Of a DNA stretch of 6,613 nt, positions 1 to 5,038 are shown in pieces. The translations under genes were made by a program, and so were the position numbers. The notes under the pieces are model-generated. The model had not been told where the DNA came from, did not search any database, and saw only the letters and a program-made list of their open reading frames with translations. Origin of the DNA: an uncultured Pseudomonadota bacterium (GTDB lineage Bacteria > Lernaellota > Lernaellaia > Lernaellales > Lernaellaceae); the NCBI GenBank assembly GCA_937967875.1, contig CALBTQ010000173.1:1-6613 (forward strand), read 5' to 3'. Position 1 is the first letter of the stretch; each line of letters begins with the position of its first letter.

Positions 1-47
1 GACCACCGAGATCTACACTCTTTCCCTACACGACGCTCTTCCGATCT
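1..47 (+). other. Illumina P5/TruSeq Read 1 adapter remnant (artefact)
   Basis: Bases 1-18 match the 3' end of the Illumina P5 flow-cell oligo, and 19-47 continue without a break into the Read 1 sequencing-primer sequence, ending in the characteristic CTCTTCCGATCT at 36-47. The first 11 bases of P5 are missing. This is untrimmed library adapter joined to the contig end, so it should be masked. Genomic sequence begins at base 48, and no complementary adapter is seen at the right end. Confidence 0.98.
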
Positions 48-118
48 CCCTAATTAAATGAACCAACCCTTACGGCGCATATTCCGCTCGAACGGTTATC
101 CTATTACCGTGGAACAAA

Positions 119-154
119 GTGTCCCGAAGTGTTCCGTTTTGTCCCATGTGTCCC
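119..154 (+). promoter_or_regulatory. Four helically phased KTGTYCC repeats, putative activator/operator array
   Basis: Four heptads occur in direct orientation: GTGTCCC at 119-125, GTGTTCC at 129-135, TTGTCCC at 139-145 and GTGTCCC at 148-154. Start-to-start distances are 10, 10 and 9 bp, about one helical turn, so all copies face the same side of the DNA. The last copy ends 18 bp before the proposed -35 element at 173. That position suits an upstream activator or a cooperative repressor. The bound protein is unknown. An alternative is the remnant end of a mobile element with multiple terminal repeats. Confidence 0.45.
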
Positions 155-172
155 ATTGATGCGGAACATGCA

Positions 173-201
173 TTTTCAATCGTCACATCTTGCGTTAGAA
201 T
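173..201 (+). promoter_or_regulatory. Possible sigma70-type promoter of the hybrid kinase gene
   Basis: TTTTCA at 173-178 matches four of six -35 consensus positions. A 17-bp spacer follows, then TAGAAT at 196-201, which matches five of six -10 positions. Transcription would begin near 208, leaving a leader of about 120 nt before the ATG at 331. The -35 is weak, which fits dependence on an activator bound at the repeat array just upstream. Assigned by eye from consensus and spacing only. Confidence 0.35.
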
Positions 202-330
202 AATGAGATGACTAATCCTGTAACAGAAAAAGACCGAATAAAATCTATGCAAAAGGAAACTCGGCTGTAATTGCACATTCTCTGACATCGTAGAAAACGA
301 AATGACGACAGCATGGGCAAGAGGGGGAAA

Positions 331-3138
331 ATGAGATCTCGGCAAACGACTCCCCGACTGGGCAGTCTTCTTTTTTTCGGTCTGATGATTTTAGCCACCC
401 TATTGACCGCGCTGGTTGCCGGTCTTGTCTTCTTCGGCAATTATTCCCGCTTTCAGAAAGAGTCCGAGGTCCTTCGCCGCCAGTACATCGAGGCGCAGAA
501 GAATCTCATCAAATCCGAGGTCGAAAAATCCTTTCATTATGTTCAGTATATGCAGTCGATTCGCGAAAGACGGCTGCGCGAGACCATCAAGAACCGCACC
601 TTGGAAGCCCACGCGATCGGTACGCATCTGGCCGAACAGTACCGGGGAAAAATGCCGCCGGAGAAAATCAAAGCGTTGATCGTCGAAGCGCTTCGGGCCA
701 TCCGCTTTCATAATGGGCGCGGTTATTATTTCGCCACCGGCCATGACGGCGTGGAAATCCTTTTTGCCGATCGACCGGAACAGGAAGGGAAAAACCTGCT
801 GACCCTACAGGACACCCAGGGCCGATATGTGATCCGCGACATGATCGACATCTCCCAAAATCAGGGGGAAGGCTTTTATCGGTATTCCTGGACCAAACCC
901 GCCAGCGAAGGCCGCGGTTTTCCCAAGATCGCCTATGTCAAATATTTCGAGCCCTTCAACGGATTCATCGGCACCGGCGAATATCTGGACGACGTGGAAA
1001 AGGACATTCAAGGCGAAGTTCTCGACCGGATCGGCCATATCCGCTTCGGCAAGGACGGGTATATTTTTGTCGTCAGCTACGACGGCGTGACCTTGATGAA
1101 CAGCACGCAGCCGCACTTGATCGGCAAAAATATCTGGGACATGACCGATCCCTTCGGCGTCAAAGTGATCCAGGAGGAACGACGGGCGGTGGAAAATCCG
1201 GCCGGCGACTTTATTTATTACCACTGGGAGAAACCGACGACCGGCAAACACGCGCCCAAGGTCTCCTTCATGAAGGGCATCCCGGAATGGCAGTGGATGA
1301 TCGGAGCCGGCGTCTATTTGGACGAAGTCGAGTCGATCATCCAGGAAAAAGAAGCCCAGTTGCGTCACGAGGTCATGACCGGTTTGCAATGGTTGGCCGT
1401 CCTTTTCCTTGTCGTGCTGGCTTCGATCTACGCCCTCTCCTATCTTGTCTCGCGCGCCTTCAATCGTCAGATCGAGGTTTTCCTTTCCTTCTTCCGCGCC
1501 ATGGAAGCGGGCGGCGAACCGATCGACGTGACGCCGCTGCGCATTGCCGAATTTCAGGATTTGGCCCGATCGGCCAATGTGATGCTGGCTAAAAGACGCG
1601 AAGCGGAAACGGCCTTGCGCAAAAGTCAGGATCGACACAGCGACATCCTGAAAACCACCCTGGACGGCTTCTGGCTGTTCAGCGCACAGGGCCGATTGTT
1701 GGAGGTCAACCAAGCCTATTGCCGCATGAGCGGTTACAGCGAAGAGGAACTGTTGACCATGTCCATTTTCGATATCGAGGCGATGGAAAACCCAACGGAA
1801 ACGGCCAAACACCTCGAGAAAGTAAAAAATGAGGGATACGACCGCTTCGAGAGTCTCCATCGCCGTAAGGACGGCAGCATTATCGATGTCGAAATCAGCG
1901 TTCAGTACAAGGCGACCGAAGGCGGCAATCTGGTGTCCTTCATCCGGGACATCACCGAACGCAAACGGGCCGAGGAAGAGCGCGTCAAACTGCAGGAACA
2001 GTTGACGCAAGCCCAGAAAATGGAATCCATCGGTCGCTTGGCCGGCGGCGTAGCGCACGATTTCAACAATCTGCTGACCGGCATCAGCGGCAACGTCGCG
2101 CTGGCCATAATGGATTTGCCTGCCGACGATCCGCTTTATGAACTGTTGTCGGACGTCAGTCAGGCCGCCGAAAGCGCCGCCGGTCTGACACGGCAACTCC
2201 TGGCCTTTTCGCGTAAACAATTGATCGAACCCAAGGTGTTGGACCTGAACGAAGTCATCGAACGTTCGCTCCGCATGTTGCACCGCCTGATCGGCGAGGA
2301 CATCGATCTCGTTTTTGTCCCCGGACAGAACGTCGGCTTCGTAAAAATCGATCCCGGCCAGGCCGAGCAGATCCTGATCAACCTAGCGGTCAATGCCCGC
2401 GACGCCATGCCTGACGGCGGCCATCTCACCCTGGAAACGGACAATGTGCTGCTCGATGAAGAGTATTGCCGGCAGCACGGAAGCAATCTGGTTCCCGGCG
2501 AATATGTCATGGCGGCGGTTTCGGATGATGGCGTCGGCATGGAGCCGGAAATCCGCAGCCACCTGTTCGAGCCCTTCTTCACGACGAAAGAAAAGGGCAA
2601 AGGAACCGGCCTGGGTTTGGCGACCATCTACGGCGCGATCAAGCAAAACAATGGCAATATCGAGGTGTATTCCGAACCGGGCAAAGGCACAACCTTCAAA
2701 ATCTACCTGCCGCGGGTGACGGCCGAGGCGCAAAAACTGACGTTTCCCACCGATGAAATCATGCCCACGGGAACCGAAACCGTTTTGGTCGTGGAAGACG
2801 AACCTCTGGTGCGAAACATGGCCGTGAAAGTTTTGACGCGGCAGGGATATCGCGTGTTCGCCTTCGCCAACGGCGCCGAAGCGTTGCAGTCCGTTCGGCA
2901 AATGAGTGAACCGCTCCATCTGTTGATGACGGATGTCGTCATGCCGGGGATGAACGGCAAGGAATTGGCGCAAAGCATCCAGGCGCTCCGGCCGGACATC
3001 AAGGTGCTCTACGCCTCCGGCTACACCGAAAACGCCATCGCCCATCACGGCGTGCTCGATGCAGGCATCGAGTTCATCGGCAAGCCCTATGCGCCGCAAG
3101 CCCTGGCGGTGAAGGTGCGAAAAGTATTGGATAAATAA
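331..3138 (+). CDS. Membrane-bound hybrid sensor histidine kinase (tandem Cache-HAMP-PAS-HisKA-HATPase-REC)
   Basis: A 935-residue sensor that should bind a small ligand outside the inner membrane and autophosphorylate on His inside. Domains in order: TM helix about 10-36; two Cache repeats about 125-223 and 235-334 that align with each other (GYYF/GYIF, GKN, WxKP, PKxxxxK, GTGEYLDDVE/GAGVYLDEVE); TM helix about 354-377; HAMP-like linker to about 425; PAS/PAC about 435-547 ending DITERKRAEE; short coiled coil; HisKA with phospho-acceptor H576 in VAHDFNN; HATPase with N-box N684/N688, G1 box DDGVG 733-736 region and G2 box GTGLG about 758-762; C-terminal receiver with acidic VVEDE, phospho-acceptor D868 in MTDVVMP, S896 and K918 in GKP. 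All catalytic residues seem intact. I chose ATG 331 because AAGAGG (319-324) lies six bases upstream; the in-frame ATG at 313 adds six residues but lacks a Shine-Dalgarno. There is no HPt domain and no partner regulator gene in the window, so the signalling target and ligand are unknown. Confidence 0.95.
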   Translation: MRSRQTTPRLGSLLFFGLMILATLLTALVAGLVFFGNYSRFQKESEVLRRQYIEAQKNLIKSEVEKSFHYVQYMQSIRERRLRETIKNRTLEAHAIGTHLAEQYRGKMPPEKIKALIVEALRAIRFHNGRGYYFATGHDGVEILFADRPEQEGKNLLTLQDTQGRYVIRDMIDISQNQGEGFYRYSWTKPASEGRGFPKIAYVKYFEPFNGFIGTGEYLDDVEKDIQGEVLDRIGHIRFGKDGYIFVVSYDGVTLMNSTQPHLIGKNIWDMTDPFGVKVIQEERRAVENPAGDFIYYHWEKPTTGKHAPKVSFMKGIPEWQWMIGAGVYLDEVESIIQEKEAQLRHEVMTGLQWLAVLFLVVLASIYALSYLVSRAFNRQIEVFLSFFRAMEAGGEPIDVTPLRIAEFQDLARSANVMLAKRREAETALRKSQDRHSDILKTTLDGFWLFSAQGRLLEVNQAYCRMSGYSEEELLTMSIFDIEAMENPTETAKHLEKVKNEGYDRFESLHRRKDGSIIDVEISVQYKATEGGNLVSFIRDITERKRAEEERVKLQEQLTQAQKMESIGRLAGGVAHDFNNLLTGISGNVALAIMDLPADDPLYELLSDVSQAAESAAGLTRQLLAFSRKQLIEPKVLDLNEVIERSLRMLHRLIGEDIDLVFVPGQNVGFVKIDPGQAEQILINLAVNARDAMPDGGHLTLETDNVLLDEEYCRQHGSNLVPGEYVMAAVSDDGVGMEPEIRSHLFEPFFTTKEKGKGTGLGLATIYGAIKQNNGNIEVYSEPGKGTTFKIYLPRVTAEAQKLTFPTDEIMPTGTETVLVVEDEPLVRNMAVKVLTRQGYRVFAFANGAEALQSVRQMSEPLHLLMTDVVMPGMNGKELAQSIQALRPDIKVLYASGYTENAIAHHGVLDAGIEFIGKPYAPQALAVKVRKVLDK

Positions 3139-3184
3139 TCCGGCAATTTACCTTCAAAAGCCATCGCCAAAAAGTGACATAAGC

Positions 3185-3210
3185 AGCCGCGCGTAGCGAG
3201 GCTTTCCTTT
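3185..3210 (+). terminator. Possible weak intrinsic terminator after the kinase gene
   Basis: AGCCGCG (3185-3191) can pair with CGAGGCT (3197-3203) around a five-base loop, with one internal mismatch. The tract TTCCTTT follows at 3204-3210. It lies about 47 bases past the kinase stop codon and between convergent genes, where a terminator is expected. The U-tract is interrupted and the stem is short, so the call is tentative. The opposite strand has no T-run directly after the stem, so it is not an obvious bidirectional terminator. Confidence 0.3.
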
Positions 3211-3247
3211 AATAATTTCGAAAATCCGAATTGGGGAAATGCAGTTA

Positions 3248-3583
3248 CTATTCGGGCATCTCGATGAAGGTGGTTTGCATTTCGTCGTCGCTGCTTGCTT
3301 CGCGCACGGCCAGGCGCACCTCGCCGACGATCAGTTCGTCGTTCAGCTTGAATTCGGTGCGCTTGGTGATCAGCTTGCCGTCGACGATCACCCCGTTGGC
3401 GCTGCCCAAGTCTTCCACCTCGAGGTAGTTATCGCGGACGTACAGCAGGCAATGGCTGCGGCTGACGCTCTTTTCGTTGAGCACGATGTCGTTGTCGCCC
3501 TGCCGCCCGACGGACACGGTGCCCACCTTCAGCGGAAAAACGACGGTGCGATTCTGGCTGTCGATCACTTCCAGGTTATACAT
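3248..3583 (-). CDS. Stand-alone FHA-domain protein
   Basis: An 111-residue cytoplasmic protein that is almost entirely one forkhead-associated domain, a phosphothreonine-peptide recognition fold. The hallmark residues are all visible: G26-R27 (VGRQGDNDI), S41 and H44 in the SxxH motif (SVSRSH), and S61/N63-G64 (DLGSANG). About 15 acidic, Thr-containing residues follow the fold (DDEMQTTFIE), which could be a flexible tail. There is no signal peptide or membrane segment. ATG at 3583 is preceded by GGGGAG five bases upstream (3589-3594), supporting the start. FHA proteins normally act with Ser/Thr kinases, type VI secretion or cell-envelope machinery, none of which is visible here. It converges with the histidine kinase gene and lies downstream of the lipoprotein genes in the same direction, 105 bases from the nearest. 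The domain call is secure; the partner is unknown. Confidence 0.93.
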   Translation of the reverse strand: MYNLEVIDSQNRTVVFPLKVGTVSVGRQGDNDIVLNEKSVSRSHCLLYVRDNYLEVEDLGSANGVIVDGKLITKRTEFKLNDELIVGEVRLAVREASSDDEMQTTFIEMPE

Positions 3584-3606
3584 GGTCTCTCCCCACTGTC
3601 TTTTTC

Positions 3607-3616
3607 AGGATATCCT
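3607..3616. promoter_or_regulatory. Perfect 10-bp palindrome in the FHA gene leader
   Basis: AGGATATCCT is a perfect palindrome about 24 bases upstream of the FHA start codon. It lies at the predicted transcription start of the promoter-like sequence at 3624-3652. Such a position would suit a repressor site, but a 10-bp palindrome can occur by chance and no second copy is seen near the other genes. Confidence 0.2.
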
Positions 3617-3623
3617 TTTGCGG

Positions 3624-3652
3624 AAAATACCCGATTCCACGCGGCGGCGCAA
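3624..3652 (-). promoter_or_regulatory. Possible promoter of the FHA gene
   Basis: Read on the minus strand, TTGCGC (3652-3647) is separated by exactly 17 bp from TATTTT (3629-3624). These match three of six and four of six sigma70 consensus positions. A transcript starting near 3617 would have a leader of about 34 bases including the GGGGAG ribosome-binding site. This suggests the FHA gene need not depend on read-through from the upstream lipoprotein gene. Confidence 0.27.
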
Positions 3653-3688
3653 TCAATCATTGCGACTGATGCAAATAACCTGAATCGC

Positions 3689-4969
3689 CTATTCGACGGC
3701 TTCGGTGATCGCCAGATCCCACAGCACCCACAGGTTGCGCGGCACGTCCGGCAGCTCCTCTTCAATTATTTGTCCGTTTTCCAGGCGCACAATGACGCCG
3801 GTGTCGCCGAACATCAGTTCCAGCAGATGATAGCCGATCACCCAGCCCAGACCCGCTTCCACCATGCGCACGGCGACGAAGTTGTACTCTTCCCAATAGA
3901 TGGGGGGCGTCCATTGGCCGGCGTCGTAAGTGAAGATTTTACTGCCGTAGATCCAGATTTTATCGCCCTCGTAGCCGACGACGACCGCCTGGTCCGCACC
4001 GGTCATCGCGACGCCCTTCAAGCCGCTGGAGGAATGCGTTTGTTCGGGGAAGTTTTGGTCTTCGCTCCACACGCCGTTGCGGTAGTTGTACAGGGTGAAA
4101 CCGGCCATGATGTCGCTTACCCAGGCGCCCGCCGCCATGCCGTTGTCGGCATCGTAAAAGCTTACCTCATAGACGACCGAGGTGAAGGTATGCTCGACGC
4201 TCCAGGCATCCGTCGCCGCATCATATTTGACCAGATAACTGAAAAACGGGAACGCCGCGCAATCCAAAACGGCGAACAACTCGCCCGCAACAACGAACGG
4301 CTTTTTCAACCGCGAGGGAGTGGGCAGCGCGGACGTGTCGGTCAGCGTCCATTGACCCGCGGCGTAGCGATAGGCGAACGGCCCAAAGGCAGCCGTATTG
4401 CCCATCACCCAATCGGCGTTGGGCTCGGCGAAAACGCTCTGAATCGTGTAGGACGCGAAAAGCGGCGCGAACGACGTATCCTGCGTCCATTGCGCGCCGT
4501 CGTAACGCAACAACTTTTTAAGGTCGGCGGCCAGACCGTGATCGGGCGCGGAAAAGTAGATATGTTTCATATAGCCCATGAGAATCGGCGGCTCGACGTA
4601 GGTCCATTGCCCGTGCGCGTACTTCAAAAAAAAGCCGTTGTCCTCGCGATCATCCGCGCGATACACCATCGGCAAGCCGCCCACCGCCCACAGCACGGTC
4701 GGATCGGTGTCGTCATCGCCGGTGTCGTCGTCGTCGGTGTCGTCGTCGCCGGTATCGTCGTCGCCGGTCGTATCGTCATCGGCTGTGTCATCGTCGACGG
4801 CATCATCATCGGTGAGATCATCATCCGTAGCGTCATCATCCGCGGTGTCGTCATCCACAACATCGTCGTCGTCATCGTTATCGTCATCATCGTCGGCGCA
4901 GGAAATAAGCAGCGGCAAGAAGGGCAACAAGCAGAAAACGACGGACAAAAGAAGGGTGTGCGTTTTCAT
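3689..4969 (-). CDS. Lipoprotein with Asp-rich stalk and predicted seven-bladed beta-propeller
   Basis: A 426-residue secreted lipoprotein of unknown function. Residues 1-23 form a signal peptide ending in lipobox LISC, with lipidated C24 and Ala at +2, consistent with outer-membrane delivery. Residues 26-89 are a low-complexity linker of roughly ten DDD-plus-two-residue units (TADDD, ATDDD, LTDDD and so on). The rest (about 91-426) carries a recurring 'Y-x-x-G-Q-W-T' strand with Trp at 122, 161, 207, 256, 301 and 353 and a degenerate copy (ENGQI) near 400. The spacing is 39-52 residues, typical of propeller blades; a WAVGG strand at 94 and RNLWVLWD near the C-terminus could close the ring. 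No catalytic motif is seen, so a binding or scaffolding role is inferred. I chose ATG 4969 over the adjacent GTG 4972 because GAGG (4976-4979) is six bases from the ATG. It lies 69 bases downstream of the ceramidase-like gene. Confidence 0.88.
   Translation of the reverse strand: MKTHTLLLSVVFCLLPFLPLLISCADDDDDNDDDDDVVDDDTADDDATDDDLTDDDAVDDDTADDDTTGDDDTGDDDTDDDDTGDDDTDPTVLWAVGGLPMVYRADDREDNGFFLKYAHGQWTYVEPPILMGYMKHIYFSAPDHGLAADLKKLLRYDGAQWTQDTSFAPLFASYTIQSVFAEPNADWVMGNTAAFGPFAYRYAAGQWTLTDTSALPTPSRLKKPFVVAGELFAVLDCAAFPFFSYLVKYDAATDAWSVEHTFTSVVYEVSFYDADNGMAAGAWVSDIMAGFTLYNYRNGVWSEDQNFPEQTHSSSGLKGVAMTGADQAVVVGYEGDKIWIYGSKIFTYDAGQWTPPIYWEEYNFVAVRMVEAGLGWVIGYHLLELMFGDTGVIVRLENGQIIEEELPDVPRNLWVLWDLAITEAVE
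4703..4894 (-). repeat. GAC/GAT-rich tandem repeat encoding the Asp linker (propeller lipoprotein)
   Basis: The DNA is an imperfect tandem array of GAC/GAT triplets grouped in 15-base units, each giving three Asp plus two small or hydrophobic residues. Period changes are multiples of three, so length variation by slippage or recombination would keep the frame. The skewed composition also creates long open frames on both strands that are not genes. Confidence 0.85.
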
Positions 4970-5001
4970 CACGATCCTCTCTATTGCCCCCGATAGAAAA
5001 A

Positions 5002-5030
5002 ATCGTAGAACAGTGTCCGCTCGAATTCAA
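5002..5030 (-). promoter_or_regulatory. Possible promoter of the propeller lipoprotein gene
   Basis: On the minus strand TTGAAT (5030-5025) is followed by a 17-bp spacer and TACGAT (5007-5002), each matching four of six sigma70 consensus positions. The predicted start near 4995 gives a leader of about 26 bases containing AGAGAGG ahead of the ATG at 4969. The element lies wholly within the 69-bp gap after the ceramidase-like gene, so the two lipoprotein genes could be transcribed separately as well as together. Confidence 0.38.
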
Positions 5031-5038
5031 GGTATACG

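Larger units (their letters stand above)
48..330. other. Non-coding leader upstream of the hybrid kinase
   Basis: This stretch is visibly more AT-rich than the genes. I find no convincing gene: the reading frames through it are short, lack ribosome-binding sites and show no recognisable protein. It contains a cluster of short repeats (111-168), a sigma70-like promoter (173-201) and the presumed 5' untranslated region of the kinase gene. The left part (48-110) ends at the adapter junction, and I see nothing specific in it. Confidence 0.6.

Noticed and set aside
119..154. CRISPR array
   Set aside because: The repeats are only 7 bases with 2-3 base gaps, far too short for repeat-spacer structure.
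313..330. Upstream ATG as the kinase start
   Set aside because: In frame but without a Shine-Dalgarno, whereas ATG 331 has AAGAGG at six-base spacing. The six extra residues do not change the domain layout, so it remains possible.
48..440. Small minus-strand frames over the kinase leader (up to 91 residues)
   Set aside because: No ribosome-binding site, unusual composition, and overlap with the promoter region and the kinase N-terminus.
805..2283. 492-residue minus-strand open frame inside the kinase gene
   Set aside because: Antisense shadow of well-conserved Cache, PAS and HisKA coding sequence. It has no recognisable domain and arises from GC-rich codon bias.
3648..3664. Hairpin CGCAAT/ATTGCG as a terminator after the propeller gene
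   Set aside because: The stem is AT-rich and not followed by a T-run on the minus strand; its G/C side overlaps the proposed FHA -35.
4703..4894. RTX or dockerin-type calcium repeats
   Set aside because: The units are DDD plus two residues without the Gly-rich nonapeptide or the DxDxDG loop, so the named calcium motifs do not fit.
3239..4996. 585-residue plus-strand open frame
   Set aside because: It lies antisense to both the FHA gene and the propeller lipoprotein, which have clear domains, lipobox and ribosome-binding sites. Its Val/Ile-rich C-terminal part is the complement of the Asp codon array.
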